Positions 1 to 10,233 are shown, counted from the first letter of the stretch. The stretch: DNA of 64,000 nt from Mesorhizobium sp. 1M-11 (GCF_001303895.1 NZ_LJSD01000037.1:124001-188000); one strand, 5' to 3'. Numbers and translations: made by a program. Notes: a model not told the origin generated them from the letters alone.

Positions 1-957
1 CTGGCTTTCCAGGGCGATGCCAACTACCTGCGTGCGTCCTCCGGCTCACTTGACGCCATCAATCAGATGGCTGCCGAGCAAGGTGTTTCCGCTGACATGC
101 GCTCCTCTTTCGCCAGGGCCATGGCGACCGCGGGTCTCGAATTTCGCTGGCCGCTGCTGTTCACCAGCCTGACCGGCGGCTCGCATATCATCGAGCCGAC
201 CGCGCAATTGTTCGTGCGCCCGAACGAATCCTATGTCGGTGGTCTGCGCGTTCCCAACGAAGACGCACAGAGCATGGTGTTTGACGCCACCACCCTGTTC
301 GAACGCGACAAATTCTCCGGCTATGACCGTATCGAAGGCGGCAGCCGCGCCAATGTCGGCGTGCGTTATTCGGGCAGCTATTCCAATGGCTGGACCACGA
401 ACGCCCTGTTCGGCCAATCCTATCAGATTGGCGGCAGGAATTCTTTCGCGCAGCCTGATCTGGTGAATGTCGGCGCCTATTCCGGCCTTGAGACCGAAAC
501 ATCCGACTACGTCGGCCTCGCCGGCTTCACCAGCCCCTATGGTCTGTCGGCTTCGGTCAGCGGCCGTTTCGACGAGCAGACCTTTGAGGTCCGCCGCGCC
601 GAAGCCAAGGCCGCCTATAGCGGCTCATCTCCAGTATCAGTGTCGGCACAGTATGCCTTCATCCAGGCACAGCCCGGTTATGGCTTTGAGGACGACCGCC
701 ACGAGGTCTCGCTCGGTGCATCGACACGCCTCAACCAGAACTGGCGCGTCTTCGGTTCAGGCACTTACGACATCCAGACACGCGTGCTGACGAATGACGG
801 GCTCGGCTTTGCCTATGATGACGAGTGCTTCACTTATATGATGACCGTGTCCGAAAGCCGCGATCGCGTGACCCGGGAAGTGACCCGTAACATCGGCTTC
901 AACATCTCGTTCCGTACCATCGGCGATTTCGGCTCGACCTCCAGCAGCTTCCAATAA
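1..957 (+). CDS. lptD: LPS-assembly outer-membrane protein LptD, C-terminal part
   Basis: The frame is open from the first base, so the 5' end lies outside the window; 318 residues are visible. LptD is the outer-membrane beta-barrel that inserts lipopolysaccharide into the outer leaflet. The visible part has alternating aromatic/polar strands typical of a large barrel (for example a stretch giving NVGVRYSGSY) and ends in a final strand before the C-terminal SSSFQ. The call rests on barrel character plus context: surA, pdxA and rsmA follow immediately, the classical lptD-surA-pdxA-rsmA order. The family identity was not tested by alignment. Confidence 0.85.
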   Translation: MAFQGDANYLRASSGSLDAINQMAAEQGVSADMRSSFARAMATAGLEFRWPLLFTSLTGGSHIIEPTAQLFVRPNESYVGGLRVPNEDAQSMVFDATTLFERDKFSGYDRIEGGSRANVGVRYSGSYSNGWTTNALFGQSYQIGGRNSFAQPDLVNVGAYSGLETETSDYVGLAGFTSPYGLSASVSGRFDEQTFEVRRAEAKAAYSGSSPVSVSAQYAFIQAQPGYGFEDDRHEVSLGASTRLNQNWRVFGSGTYDIQTRVLTNDGLGFAYDDECFTYMMTVSESRDRVTREVTRNIGFNISFRTIGDFGSTSSSFQ

Positions 958-1062
958 GTCATTACCCCTTGCGGGACATGGTTTCGCCGCATAGGACGGG
1001 CAAGGAAAATTGTATCCGGCTCAGCGATGAGCCGGGATAGAAATGGATTTGGAACAGAGATA

Positions 1063-2001
1063 ATGAGGAAACAGCTCTTTTCCGCAGGCCTTGCACTTCT
1101 GGTCGCGACCGCGGGCGTCTCGTTGACAGCGATGTCCCAACCAGCCTTTGCCAGCGAAATCAAATATGTCGTCAACAATGTTGCCATTACCAGCGGCGAC
1201 ATCCAGCATCGCGCGGCCTTCCTGCGCCTGCAGAAGCGCAAAGGTAACGCCGCCGACGAGATGGTCGAGCAGACGCTCCGACTGGCCGAGGCGAGACGCC
1301 TGGGTATCCGCATCTCCGACCAGCAGGTGAACGACGCCTATGCGCGCTTTGCCTCCAACAACAAGATGAAGTTGGCACAGCTCGACGGTGTTATGGACAA
1401 GTCAGGCGTCACCAAACAGCACTTCAAGGAATTCATCCGTGCGCAGATGGCCTGGAACCAGGCGCTTGGCATGCGCTACCGTTCCGAGCAAGGCGGCGGT
1501 GGCGGCATGAGCGAGCAGGATGCCGTGCGCAAGATGCTGCAGAAAGGCGGTAACAAGCCATCCGCCACCGAATATCTGTTGCAGCAGATTATCTTCGTGG
1601 TCCCGGCAGCTGAGCGCGGCGCGCTGATGGCAAAGCGCAAGCGCGAAGCGGAAGCGATGCGCGCCCGTTTCAACGGCTGCAACACCACGCGCGAATTCGC
1701 CAAGGGCCTCATCGACGTAACCGTTCGCGATCTTGGCCGTGTGCTTGCTCCCCAGTTGCCGGCGGATTGGGCCGATCAGATCAAGGCAACAAAAGCCGGC
1801 GGCGCCACTCAGGTGAAGGAAACCGAGCGTGGCATTGAGTTCATTGGCATCTGCTCGGCGCGCGAAGTCTCGGACGACAAGACTGCCCAACTGATGCTTC
1901 AGAACGAAGGGCTCGACGGCAAGAAAGACGATGCCGCCGACGCACTCAGCAAGAAATATGTCTCCGAGTTGAAGGCCAAAGCCGTCATCGTGCAGCGCTG
2001 A
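1063..2001 (+). CDS. surA: SurA-type periplasmic chaperone / peptidyl-prolyl isomerase
   Basis: 312 residues. SurA escorts unfolded outer-membrane proteins, including LptD, through the periplasm. The protein begins [13 protein letters not shown], a signal peptide with likely cleavage after AFA, followed by a SurA N-terminal domain ([12 protein letters not shown], then a helical region to about residue 140). The C-terminal half looks like a reduced parvulin domain ([11 protein letters not shown] to GIEFIGICS), so isomerase activity is doubtful. An upstream in-frame ATG at 1027 would put 12 polar residues before the signal peptide; I chose 1063, preceded by a purine-rich GGAACAGAGA. The gene sits between lptD and pdxA, five bases before pdxA. 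Confidence 0.85.
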   Translation: MRKQLFSAGLALLVATAGVSLTAMSQPAFASEIKYVVNNVAITSGDIQHRAAFLRLQKRKGNAADEMVEQTLRLAEARRLGIRISDQQVNDAYARFASNNKMKLAQLDGVMDKSGVTKQHFKEFIRAQMAWNQALGMRYRSEQGGGGGMSEQDAVRKMLQKGGNKPSATEYLLQQIIFVVPAAERGALMAKRKREAEAMRARFNGCNTTREFAKGLIDVTVRDLGRVLAPQLPADWADQIKATKAGGATQVKETERGIEFIGICSAREVSDDKTAQLMLQNEGLDGKKDDAADALSKKYVSELKAKAVIVQR

Positions 2002-2006
2002 CGGCC

Positions 2007-3032
2007 GTGCGCGAAATCAGACTTCCGCTTGCGTTGAGCGTTGGCGATCCATCAGGCATTGGCCCGGAGATCGCACTGGCGGCTTGGAAACGCCGCGAAG
2101 AACTGGGTGTTCCTGCCTTCTATTTGCTTGCGGATCCAAACTTGATCGCCGCGCGCGGTCGTCTCGTCGGCGCCGACGTCCGGATTGCCGAAACGACAGC
2201 GCAAGAGGCACACACTGTGTTCGCCAGCGCCCTGCCTATCGTGCCGCTGAACGCAAAGTTCGTGGATACAGTCGGCCATCCGGATCCCGTCAACGCCGAG
2301 GGCGTCATCGAGGCGATCGATCGCGCGGTTGCGGATAGCCTTGCCGGTCACGCTGCCGGCACTGTCACCTGCCCCATCGCCAAGAAGCCGCTCTACGATG
2401 CCGGGTTCGGTTTTCCGGGCCATACTGAATATCTGGCGCATCTGGCTGCCCGCCACACCGGCCGGAAGGTGACGCCGGTCATGCTGCTGGCGGGGCCGGA
2501 CCTGCGCACAGTTCCCGTTACCATCCACATTCCGCTTGCTGCCGTGCCGAAAGTGCTCACCACCGACCTGATCGTCGAGACCGGCCGCATCACCGCGCGG
2601 GATCTAAAAACCCGTTTCGGCATCGAAGCGCCCCGCCTTGCCATTGCCGGCCTCAATCCGCATGCCGGCGAGGGCGGCACCATGGGCAAGGAAGATCTGG
2701 AAATCGTCGCCCCTGCCGTCGAAGCATTGCGCGAGGAAGGCATCGATGCGCGTGGTCCGCTGCCTGCTGATACGCTTTTCCATCGACGCGCTCGGGCAAG
2801 CTACGACGTTGCCCTTTGCATGTACCACGATCAGGCCTTGATCCCAGCAAAGACGCTGGCTTTCGACGAAGCCGTCAACGTAACTCTTGGCTTATCATTT
2901 ATTCGCACCTCACCCGACCATGGCACGGCCTTCGATATCGCTGGCCGAGGTATCGCACGACCGGATAGTTTGATTGCCGCGCTCAAACTGGCCGCAGAAC
3001 TGGCCGGCAATGCCAGGAGCGCCCAGGGATGA
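2007..3032 (+). CDS. pdxA: 4-hydroxythreonine-4-phosphate dehydrogenase PdxA
   Basis: 341 residues, the normal family length. PdxA oxidises 4-phosphohydroxy-L-threonine in DXP-dependent pyridoxal phosphate biosynthesis, as a cytoplasmic dimer with a bound divalent metal. Family signatures are visible: [11 protein letters not shown] at the N terminus, FPGHTEYLA and YHDQALIP carrying metal-ligand histidines, and LNPHAGEGG. Translation starts at a GTG five bases after the surA stop, and the 3' end overlaps the rsmA start in an ATGA arrangement, which suggests translational coupling in a surA-pdxA-rsmA operon. Confidence 0.96.
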   Translation: MREIRLPLALSVGDPSGIGPEIALAAWKRREELGVPAFYLLADPNLIAARGRLVGADVRIAETTAQEAHTVFASALPIVPLNAKFVDTVGHPDPVNAEGVIEAIDRAVADSLAGHAAGTVTCPIAKKPLYDAGFGFPGHTEYLAHLAARHTGRKVTPVMLLAGPDLRTVPVTIHIPLAAVPKVLTTDLIVETGRITARDLKTRFGIEAPRLAIAGLNPHAGEGGTMGKEDLEIVAPAVEALREEGIDARGPLPADTLFHRRARASYDVALCMYHDQALIPAKTLAFDEAVNVTLGLSFIRTSPDHGTAFDIAGRGIARPDSLIAALKLAAELAGNARSAQG

Positions 3033-3859
3033 GCGCTGACGGCCTGCCGCCACTTCGAGAAGTCCTTGAACGCCATGGCCTCCAGGCCAAGAAGGCGCTT
3101 GGCCAGAACTTCCTGCTGGACCTGAATCTAACAGGCAAGGTAGCGCGAACTGCTGGCGATCTGACCCAGACGACCGTCATAGAAGTCGGTCCCGGGCCGG
3201 GTGGGCTGACGCGCGCCCTCCTCCTCCATGGTGCCCGCCGCGTTGTCGCCATCGAGCGTGACGAGCGTTGTCTTGCGGCCCTTTCCGAGGTGTCGGACCA
3301 TTATCCTGGACGACTGGAAGTCATCTCGGGTGACGCTTTAAAGGCCGATTTCACGACCCTGGCGAGCGATGGCCCGGTCAAGATCGTCGCCAACTTGCCC
3401 TACAACATCGGCACCGAATTGCTCATTCGCTGGCTAACCGTCGATAGCTGGCCGCCTTTCTATCAATCGCTGACGCTGATGTTCCAGCGCGAAGTGGCCG
3501 AGCGCATCGTCGCGAAGCCCGCTTCCGGCGCCTACGGACGGCTCGGTGTTCTGGCCGGCTGGCGAACGGAGGCAAAAATCGCATTCGACGTGCCGCCGCA
3601 GGCGTTTACGCCACCACCGAAGGTGACGTCGTCCGTCGTGCATATGGTACCGCGCGAAGTCCCCTTGCCCACAGATGCGAAGCGGCTCGGTCGCGTCACC
3701 GAAGCGGCCTTCGGTCAACGCCGCAAGATGCTCCGGCAAAGTCTCAAGAGCCTTGGTGGCGAAAGATTGCTGGAACGGGCCGAAATCGATCCGACCCGCC
3801 GTGCCGAGACGCTCAGCGTCGAAGAGTTCGTACGGCTAACCAACTTGCTGGATGGTTAG
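3029..3859 (+). CDS. rsmA: 16S rRNA (adenine1518/1519-N6)-dimethyltransferase RsmA
   Basis: 276 residues. RsmA (KsgA) dimethylates two adjacent adenines near the 3' end of 16S rRNA late in small-subunit assembly, using S-adenosylmethionine. The diagnostic motifs are present: [11 protein letters not shown] before the methyltransferase domain, [10 protein letters not shown] (SAM motif I), and the NLPYNI catalytic motif around residue 120; the C-terminal helical domain runs from about residue 190. The start overlaps the pdxA stop by four bases. This is the last gene of the plus-strand run; the next gene is convergent. Confidence 0.97.
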   Translation: MSADGLPPLREVLERHGLQAKKALGQNFLLDLNLTGKVARTAGDLTQTTVIEVGPGPGGLTRALLLHGARRVVAIERDERCLAALSEVSDHYPGRLEVISGDALKADFTTLASDGPVKIVANLPYNIGTELLIRWLTVDSWPPFYQSLTLMFQREVAERIVAKPASGAYGRLGVLAGWRTEAKIAFDVPPQAFTPPPKVTSSVVHMVPREVPLPTDAKRLGRVTEAAFGQRRKMLRQSLKSLGGERLLERAEIDPTRRAETLSVEEFVRLTNLLDG

Positions 3860-3910
3860 GCTCCGCCCCGACGCAAGCAATATAAGCCTATCCGGCCTTC
3901 TCCCTAACTC

Positions 3911-4624
3911 TCAATTCAAGGTCTTGAACTGAACGAGCCCATTGTTCAGGAAACATGCCTTGTCGAACAGCCCGAGATCCAGCGGATTTGGCAGCCGGAT
4001 ATCGTCGAGATCCGGAAACGGCTTGTTCGCCAGATCGTATGACCGGTCGATCTGGGAAATGAAGACGAAGATCAACCCTTTTTCTCGAGCGAACGACCTT
4101 ACCTTGCGGATCTGCTCAACAAGGTCAGGGCTCTCTCGTTTCTGGTCGAGCAGCTGCAAATAGTCGACAACAACGAGCGTGCCCCAAGGGGCCGCCTCGA
4201 GTGTCGTCATCATGTAACCAGCGTCGATCGCATCGGAGCCATCGAACTCGAATTGGCGGTCGAACTGGGTCGGCTCAACGCCAAGGACCTGAAAACGACC
4301 GAGGATATCCTTCTGCGTGTATTCAAGCGAGAAGAAGGCGCTGCGGCGACCAGATTTCATCGCCTCGACCGCCAGTTCGAGACTGAACAGTGTCTTGCCA
4401 TGTCCCGGACGCGCCCCGACCAGCAGAAGGTCGCCTGGCTGCAGCAATGGGAGCAACCTGCTGGCTGCTGGCATTGTCTCACGTCTGGATGCCAGCAAAC
4501 TCCAGTTCGCAAACCCTTCCTTGGCCGCAGTGCGGTCGAGTGCGGCATGGAGCGGGATGTTTTCTTTGCGCGACAGACGCTTGGCCTGTCGCTTTAATTG
4601 ATAGGCAGGGACGGAAAGCTTCAT
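3911..4624 (-). CDS. Short DnaB-like RecA-fold ATPase
   Basis: 237 residues from the ATG at 4624, which has a perfect AGGAGG seven bases upstream; upstream in-frame codons lack such a site. Residues 70-78 are a Walker A (GARPGHGKT), followed by FFSLEYT near 98, a Walker B reading VVVDYLQLL at 151-159 and SQIDR at 190-194. These match replicative DnaB helicase motifs H1, H1a, H2 and H3 in order, and DLDDIRLPNPLDLG resembles the DnaB H4 region. The DnaB N-terminal domain is absent. Residues 8-45 instead form a short helical stretch ending GFANWSLL, which resembles the small domain often annotated as glyoxalase-superfamily-like. Likely a DNA-acting ATPase; the exact role is unknown. It lies convergent to rsmA. 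Confidence 0.75.
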   Translation of the reverse strand: MKLSVPAYQLKRQAKRLSRKENIPLHAALDRTAAKEGFANWSLLASRRETMPAASRLLPLLQPGDLLLVGARPGHGKTLFSLELAVEAMKSGRRSAFFSLEYTQKDILGRFQVLGVEPTQFDRQFEFDGSDAIDAGYMMTTLEAAPWGTLVVVDYLQLLDQKRESPDLVEQIRKVRSFAREKGLIFVFISQIDRSYDLANKPFPDLDDIRLPNPLDLGLFDKACFLNNGLVQFKTLN

Positions 4625-4858
4625 CGAAAAACCTCCTATTGCGAGCGAACTTCGCAACCCCTCCTTATGCGCGGTGCTCGAACAGTTGGTTCGATGAGTG
4701 TCGAGCCCCGCATGGACAATGCTTCCCGAATGGAGGGCGGAGGCGCGGGCCAGTGCCGAACAAAAGCATAACAAGGCTTCGCTGAGTCGAGAACGCCTTG
4801 AATGCGATGGACGTGACCAATCTATCGGGAAAGAAAGCTCAACCTTAATGCCGCAAAC

Positions 4859-5512
4859 TCAAACGGCTTCGTCGAGAAGACCCGAGACGAAGTCAAACAG
4901 TCCGGGTCGGCGGTCGCGGCGCAGGCGTTCGGCGGCGACGATGGAGCGCACTTCGGTGAAGGCGCGGTCGAGATCGTCATTGACGATGACGAAATCGTAT
5001 TCTGTCCAGTGCTCGATCTCGGTGCGTGCATTCTTCAGCCGCGTTTCGATGACCTGCTCCTGATCCTCTGCCCGACGCTTCAGTCGGGCCTTCAGTTCTT
5101 TCATCGACGGGGGCAGGATGAAGACGGAAACGATATCGCCGCGCATCTTCTCCTTAAGCTGCTTCGCACCTTGCCAGTCGATATCGAAGAGCATGTCGCG
5201 CCCTTCAGCCATGGCGCGCTCGGCGGGTTCACGCGGGGTGGCATAAAAGTTTCCGTGTACTTCCGCCGATTCAAGCAGCTCGTCATTATCGCGCAGCAGT
5301 TCGAACTCGCGACGCGAGCGGAAATGGTAGTGAATACCGTCGATTTCGCTGCCACGGCGCGGACGCGTGGTGACCGACACGGAAAGTTCGAAGCCCTGGT
5401 CGCTCTCGATGAGATTGCGCGCAATCGTCGACTTGCCGGCCCCCGAGGGCGACGACAGAACGAGCATCAGGCCCCGGCGGCGGATGCGGGAACCGGTGTC
5501 CTTGACGGCCAT
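4859..5512 (-). CDS. gmk: Guanylate kinase
   Basis: 217 residues. It phosphorylates GMP to GDP with ATP. The P-loop [11 protein letters not shown] is at about residues 20-30, followed by [11 protein letters not shown] and the GMP-binding [10 protein letters not shown] region. Length is typical. The start is three bases after the stop of the YicC-family gene, an arrangement common in Rhizobiales, and the pair probably shares a transcript with mltG upstream. Confidence 0.96.
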   Translation of the reverse strand: MAVKDTGSRIRRRGLMLVLSSPSGAGKSTIARNLIESDQGFELSVSVTTRPRRGSEIDGIHYHFRSRREFELLRDNDELLESAEVHGNFYATPREPAERAMAEGRDMLFDIDWQGAKQLKEKMRGDIVSVFILPPSMKELKARLKRRAEDQEQVIETRLKNARTEIEHWTEYDFVIVNDDLDRAFTEVRSIVAAERLRRDRRPGLFDFVSGLLDEAV

Positions 5513-5515
5513 CTG

Positions 5516-6406
5516 TTACTCCAGATTCTGGACCTGTTCGCGAAACTGGTCGACAACGGCCTTCAGCTCCAACCCGATCGCGGTGACTGCGGCAGCATTC
5601 GATTTCGAACATAAAGTATTCGATTCGCGGTTGAATTCCTGCGCCAGAAAATCGAGCTTGCGACCGATAGCACCTCCCGCAGAAAGCAGCGCCCTGCCCG
5701 AAACCACGTGTGTCTTCAGCCGGTCGATCTCCTCGCGGATGTCGGCCTTGGTGGCAAGGAAGGCCGCTTCCATGTGGAGCCTGGTCTCATCCAACCCCGC
5801 ACCGGTATCCATCAAAAGCCGAACCTGTTCGGCAATCCGCTCACGGATCACTGCCGGCTGGCGCGATGGATCCGCTTCGGCACGCAGCGTCAATGTCTCG
5901 ATCGCGTCGAGCTGGCCCGAAAGCAGTGCGCGCAATGCTTCGCCCTCACCCTGCCGTGCCTTGACAAGACCTGTAAGCGCTTCTTCGAGCATCCCTGCGA
6001 TCGCCTCATCAAGCGCCGCCCGCGTCTCCTCGGTCTCGGCCGCCTCCGGCACCTCCAGCACGCCGCGCAAGGCAAGCAAGCCATCGGCCGTCGCTGGCGC
6101 AACGCCAAATTGCTCCTGCAGTCGCTTGGCAAGACCAGCGATGTCGCTCAGGAAAGCTTCATTGACCACCGGCTGGACAGCCTGGTTGCCCGTACGTCCC
6201 ACAGTCAGCGTCGCTTGGAAGTTTCCACGCGCGAAGCGTTTCTGCACCGTCTGACGAACGACCTGCTCGAGCCGATCGAAGCCTGGTGGAAGACGTAGCC
6301 TGGCTTCGACACTCTTGCCGTTGACCGACTTCACTTCCCACGCAATGGCAGTGCCCTGATGATCACCGACCGCGCGCGCGAAGCCAGTCATGCTTTGCAA
6401 ATTCAT
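5516..6406 (-). CDS. YicC/YloC family endoribonuclease
   Basis: 296 residues from the ATG at 6406, chosen because MNLQSMTGFARA is the invariant family N terminus and GGGGAT lies just upstream; the longer open frame adds a basic non-homologous tail. Family hallmarks are the N-terminal SMTGFARA and VKSVNGKS and the C-terminal KLDFLAQEFNRESNTLCSK. Escherichia coli YicC and Bacillus YloC are reported to be RNA endonucleases, so an RNA-decay role is known for the family, not shown here. The gene lies between mltG and gmk. Confidence 0.93.
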   Translation of the reverse strand: MNLQSMTGFARAVGDHQGTAIAWEVKSVNGKSVEARLRLPPGFDRLEQVVRQTVQKRFARGNFQATLTVGRTGNQAVQPVVNEAFLSDIAGLAKRLQEQFGVAPATADGLLALRGVLEVPEAAETEETRAALDEAIAGMLEEALTGLVKARQGEGEALRALLSGQLDAIETLTLRAEADPSRQPAVIRERIAEQVRLLMDTGAGLDETRLHMEAAFLATKADIREEIDRLKTHVVSGRALLSAGGAIGRKLDFLAQEFNRESNTLCSKSNAAAVTAIGLELKAVVDQFREQVQNLE

Positions 6407-6428
6407 ATCCCCGCGCCCCAAAGCACCT

Positions 6429-7643
6429 TTACTGGACCGTGTTCGTCCCCGTTGCCGTCGCATCACCATTTGCGGCGGGCTGCGTTGCATTTCCAGCCTT
6501 GGCCGCGTCCTCGGCCTGCTTTTTCATCAAGGCGCGATAGCGCGTGACGTTCTGGTTATGCTCGTCAAGGGTTGCTGCGAACACGTGTCCACCATTGCCG
6601 TCAGCAACGAAGTAGAGGTCTTTCGTCTTCGACGGATTGGCCACAGCCTCAAGCGAGGCACGTCCAGGATTGGCGATCGGCGTCGGCGGTAGACCATTGA
6701 TCTGGTAGGTATTGTAAGGTGTCTGCTTGTCGATGTCAGACCGGTAGATCGGCCGGTCGCCGGGCTTGCCCTTGCCGCCGAAAAGACCATAGATGATGGT
6801 CGGATCGGACTGCAGCCGCATCCCCTTGCCCAAACGGTTCAGGAACACCGCTGCGACCCGCGAGCGCTCGTCGCTGCGGCCAGTCTCCTTCTCGACGATG
6901 GAAGCAAGCGTGACAAATTCGTCAATACTGGCCAGCGGAAGGTCGGTCGAACGGCGTTCCCAGATCTCCTCAACGAGTTCCTTCTGATCGGCCGAAAGCT
7001 TGTCGATCATCTGCTTGCGGGTAGCGCCTCGCGTGAAACGCAGCGTGTCGGTGGCAAGACTGCCTTCCGGCGGCAGGCTGGCTGGCATATCGCCGGTCAG
7101 CGCATCTTCGGTGGCGACGCGCTGCAGCACCTGTTGGACGGTCAAGCCTTCCGGGATGGTCAGCGAATACATCACCGACTTGCCGCTCTTCAGAAGGTTC
7201 ATGATCTCGCGCATCGAGGCGCGCGGCTTGATCTCATATTCACCGGCCTTGAGCGCCTGATCGTTGCCATAGGCACGCACACCGAGACGGAAAACACGCG
7301 CATCGCTGATCAGGCCACGCCGTTCCAGTTGATCGGCAATATCCTGTACACCGCTGTTCGGCTTGACGAGGAAGGTGTCACCGTTGGCCGATGGGCCCTG
7401 GCCAAAAAACTCCTGCCTGCCGAAATAGACCGCCGCGCCAGCGGCAAGCACCGCCAGCATGACGCAGGAGATGAGGAAGTTCATGAATACGATGATCTGG
7501 CTGCGCGACGCCCGTGACCGCTTGACCGGAGGTGGCGTGCCCGCTTCCGGACGCAACGCCTCGTTGGCGGTCTTGGGGATGATCGGCGTAGTCTGCGCGG
7601 CGGCTTGGCTCACATCCTCGTTGTTCGTCGGAACAGTGTTCAT
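6429..7643 (-). CDS. mltG: Endolytic murein transglycosylase MltG
   Basis: 404 residues. MltG cleaves nascent glycan strands at the inner membrane and is thought to set glycan chain length. It has a cytoplasmic N-terminal segment of about 45 residues, one membrane segment (FMNFLISCVMLAVLAAGAA, about residues 53-71), then the periplasmic YceG/MltG domain with the catalytic glutamate in SIVEKETGR and the downstream QSDPTIIYG. The last 30 residues are a low-complexity Ala/Thr/Asn tail beyond the catalytic domain. It sits between fabF and yicC on the same strand. Confidence 0.94.
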   Translation of the reverse strand: MNTVPTNNEDVSQAAAQTTPIIPKTANEALRPEAGTPPPVKRSRASRSQIIVFMNFLISCVMLAVLAAGAAVYFGRQEFFGQGPSANGDTFLVKPNSGVQDIADQLERRGLISDARVFRLGVRAYGNDQALKAGEYEIKPRASMREIMNLLKSGKSVMYSLTIPEGLTVQQVLQRVATEDALTGDMPASLPPEGSLATDTLRFTRGATRKQMIDKLSADQKELVEEIWERRSTDLPLASIDEFVTLASIVEKETGRSDERSRVAAVFLNRLGKGMRLQSDPTIIYGLFGGKGKPGDRPIYRSDIDKQTPYNTYQINGLPPTPIANPGRASLEAVANPSKTKDLYFVADGNGGHVFAATLDEHNQNVTRYRALMKKQAEDAAKAGNATQPAANGDATATGTNTVQ

Positions 7644-7756
7644 GGCGCCCTACCGTATGTCCTATCGACGAATCCCCCAAGAGTAGCGGGGAATATGGCA
7701 AAAATGACGAATTCGTCCGTCTCAAGGCTGTTGGGAGATCGGCCGAAACCGGTCAA

Positions 7757-9019
7757 TCAGCCGTTATAACGCTGGAAGACCAGCGATGCGTTGGTGCCTC
7801 CGAAGCCGAAGGAATTGGACAATGCGACATCGATCTGCCGCTTGCGCGGCGTATTGGGAACGAGATCGATCGCCGTCTCGCGCTCAGGATTGTCCAGGTT
7901 GATTGTGGCTGGCGCGATGTTGTCACGGATGGCGAGAACCGAAAAGATCGCCTCTGCGGCACCAGCGGCACCGAGCAGGTGACCGATCGACGATTTGGTG
8001 GACGACATCGACACTTTCGAGGCCGCGTTTCCGACCAAGCGTTCAACGGCGCCCAGTTCGATGGTGTCGGCCATGGTCGAAGTGCCATGCGCATTGATGT
8101 AGTCGATATCTGCGGCCGTCAGCTTGGCGCGCTTCAGCGCAGCGGTCATGCAGCGGAAAGCACCGTCGCCATCTTCGGCCGGCGCCGTAATATGATAGGC
8201 ATCGCCGGTCAGGCCATAGCCGGTGACCTCGGCATAGATCTTGGCACCGCGCGCCTTGGCGTGCTCCAGCTCTTCCAGCACCACGACACCGGCACCCTCA
8301 CCCATGACGAACCCGTCACGGTCACGATCATAAGGGCGTGACGCCTTTTCCGGCGTGTCGTTGCGTTCGGTGGAAAGCGCGCGGCAAGCAGCAAAACCAG
8401 CCAGCGACAGGCGCGTGACCGGAGCTTCAGCACCACCGGCCACCATCACGTCGGCGTCGCCGAATTGAATGAGCCGTGCCGCGTCGCCGATAGCGTGCGC
8501 GCCGGTCGAACAGGCGGTCACCACTGCGTGGTTGGGGCCTTTCAGCCCATGCCGGATCGAAACCTGTCCGGAGACGAGATTGATGATCTGTCCGGGAATG
8601 AAGAAGGGGCTGATACGGCGAGGCCCCTTTTCTTGAAGGATGAGGGCGTTTTCGGCGATGCCCTCGATGCCGCCAATGCCCGAACCGATCATGACACCGG
8701 TCGCGCATTGCTCTTCGTGGGTTTTCGGCTGCCAGCCCGAATCCTTCAGCGCTTCGTCGGCGGCCGCAATCCCGTACAGGATGAAATCGCCAATCTTGCG
8801 CAGTTCCTTGGGTTCGAGAACGGCTTCCGGATTGAAGGTGCCGTTCTCGCCATTGCCGCGCGGAATAACATGCGCGATCTTGCAGGCTAGGTCTTCGACC
8901 TCAAACTCGGTGACACGCCTGGCGGCACTACGACCGCTCAGAAGTTCCCGCCAACCGTGCTCGACCCCAACGCCATATGGCGACAGCAGGCCGAGGCCCG
9001 TAACGACGACGCGCCTCAT
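7757..9019 (-). CDS. fabF: 3-oxoacyl-[acyl-carrier-protein] synthase II (FabF)
   Basis: 420 residues. FabF condenses acyl-ACP with malonyl-ACP in fatty acid elongation. The Cys-His-His triad is visible in ACSTGAH, NAHGTST and SIGHLLGAAG, and the C terminus has NSFGFGGTNASLVF. The N terminus MRRVVVTGLGLLSPYG is canonical. It starts 34 bases after acpP, so acpP-fabF is probably cotranscribed. Paralogous FabF/FabB enzymes share these motifs; the acpP linkage favours FabF. Confidence 0.96.
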   Translation of the reverse strand: MRRVVVTGLGLLSPYGVGVEHGWRELLSGRSAARRVTEFEVEDLACKIAHVIPRGNGENGTFNPEAVLEPKELRKIGDFILYGIAAADEALKDSGWQPKTHEEQCATGVMIGSGIGGIEGIAENALILQEKGPRRISPFFIPGQIINLVSGQVSIRHGLKGPNHAVVTACSTGAHAIGDAARLIQFGDADVMVAGGAEAPVTRLSLAGFAACRALSTERNDTPEKASRPYDRDRDGFVMGEGAGVVVLEELEHAKARGAKIYAEVTGYGLTGDAYHITAPAEDGDGAFRCMTAALKRAKLTAADIDYINAHGTSTMADTIELGAVERLVGNAASKVSMSSTKSSIGHLLGAAGAAEAIFSVLAIRDNIAPATINLDNPERETAIDLVPNTPRKRQIDVALSNSFGFGGTNASLVFQRYNG

Positions 9020-9053
9020 TCCAAGCCTTTCCCGAAGACCTATGCCGGAAAGA

Positions 9054-9290
9054 TCAGGCCGAGGCCTTGTCGATGTACTTCACGGCGTCGCCGACCGTGA
9101 GGATGGTCTCGGCCGCGTCGTCCGGGATCTCTACGCCGAACTCTTCCTCGAACGCCATGACAAGCTCAACCGTGTCGAGGCTGTCCGCGCCGAGATCGTC
9201 GATGAAGGAGGCCTGCTCCGTCACCTTGTCGGCATCGACGCCCAGATGCTCGATAACGATCTTTTTGACGCGCTCTGCGGTGTCACTCAT
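9054..9290 (-). CDS. acpP: Acyl carrier protein
   Basis: 78 residues from the ATG at 9290 ([12 protein letters not shown]); an upstream in-frame start would add 15 non-conserved residues. The phosphopantetheine attachment serine lies in [14 protein letters not shown], and the protein is strongly acidic as expected. This is the central carrier for fatty acid and lipid A synthesis. About 205 bases separate it from fabG, long enough for its own promoter, consistent with the high ACP expression seen in other bacteria. Confidence 0.98.
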   Translation of the reverse strand: MSDTAERVKKIVIEHLGVDADKVTEQASFIDDLGADSLDTVELVMAFEEEFGVEIPDDAAETILTVGDAVKYIDKASA

Positions 9291-9495
9291 GTTGGCATCC
9301 TTCGTTCTATGATCTGTCTTCGTTAGCGGGCACAATGCCGCTAATCAAGCTGAAAGATAGGCCGGGCTTAAACACAACAATTAAGGCCGGCTTTTGCCCG
9401 AACCGCCGGGTTGCGGGCCGCATTACACGAAAACGGCTCGGCATCCAAGGCGCGAGCATCGTTTTTCCAAAGCCGCGACGGGGCGCGGCCGCATG

Positions 9496-10233
9496 TCAAA
9501 TCATTGCCATGCCGCCGTTGACGTGAATGGTCTGCCCCGTCACATAGGACGCTTCCTCCGAAGCGAGATAGGCGACAGCAGAGGCTACTTCGCTACCCGT
9601 TCCCATGCGTTTGGCGGGAATCGCCGCCATGATCGCCTCTTTCTGCTTGTCGTTCAGCTTGTCGGTCATGGCCGATTCGATGAAGCCCGGGGCGACGCAG
9701 TTGACGGTGACGTTGCGGGTGGCGATCTCTTGCGCCAGCGATTTGGAAAAGCCGATCATGCCGGCCTTGGAAGCGCAATAATTAGCCTGGCCGGGATTGC
9801 CGGTGACGCCGACGACGGAGGTGATGTTGATGATGCGGCCATGGCGGCGGCGCATCATCGGATGTGTGAGCTCCCGGGTGAGGCGAAAGACGGCGGTCAA
9901 GTTGACCTCGATCACGCTGTCCCAGTCGGCATCCGACATACGCACGAACAGGCCGTCCTTGGTGATGCCGGCATTGTTGACCAGGATATCGACGCCCTCG
10001 AGATCGGTCTCGGCCTTCTGGCCCAGCGCCTTGACCTCGTCCCGATCGGATAGGTTCGCCGGGAACAACTTGACGCGGTCGCCGAGCTCGCCAGCCAGTG
10101 CTTCCAGCTTTTCCACACGTGTTCCGTGCAGGCCGACGATCGCGCCCTGGGCATGCAATATCCTGGCGATGGCTTCGCCGATGCCCCCGGTGGCCCCGGT
10201 GACGAGCGCCTTGCGGCCAGTCAGATCAAACAT
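9496..10233 (-). CDS. fabG: 3-oxoacyl-[acyl-carrier-protein] reductase FabG
   Basis: 245 residues, a short-chain dehydrogenase that reduces beta-ketoacyl-ACP with NADPH. Visible are the TGATGGIG nucleotide-binding motif near residue 13, NNAG, the catalytic serine region NITSVVG, the YxxxK pair in YCASKAG, and the C-terminal TGQTIHVNGGMAM. It lies 51 bases after fabD and upstream of acpP, so it is the housekeeping FabG, not one of the many SDR paralogues. Confidence 0.97.
   Translation of the reverse strand: MFDLTGRKALVTGATGGIGEAIARILHAQGAIVGLHGTRVEKLEALAGELGDRVKLFPANLSDRDEVKALGQKAETDLEGVDILVNNAGITKDGLFVRMSDADWDSVIEVNLTAVFRLTRELTHPMMRRRHGRIINITSVVGVTGNPGQANYCASKAGMIGFSKSLAQEIATRNVTVNCVAPGFIESAMTDKLNDKQKEAIMAAIPAKRMGTGSEVASAVAYLASEEASYVTGQTIHVNGGMAMI

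Noticed and set aside
834..1313. Long minus-strand open frame across the lptD/surA junction
   Set aside because: It is antisense to two genes with clear family signatures, has no ribosome-binding site that fits, and shows no recognisable domain; GC-rich codon use makes long antisense frames common.
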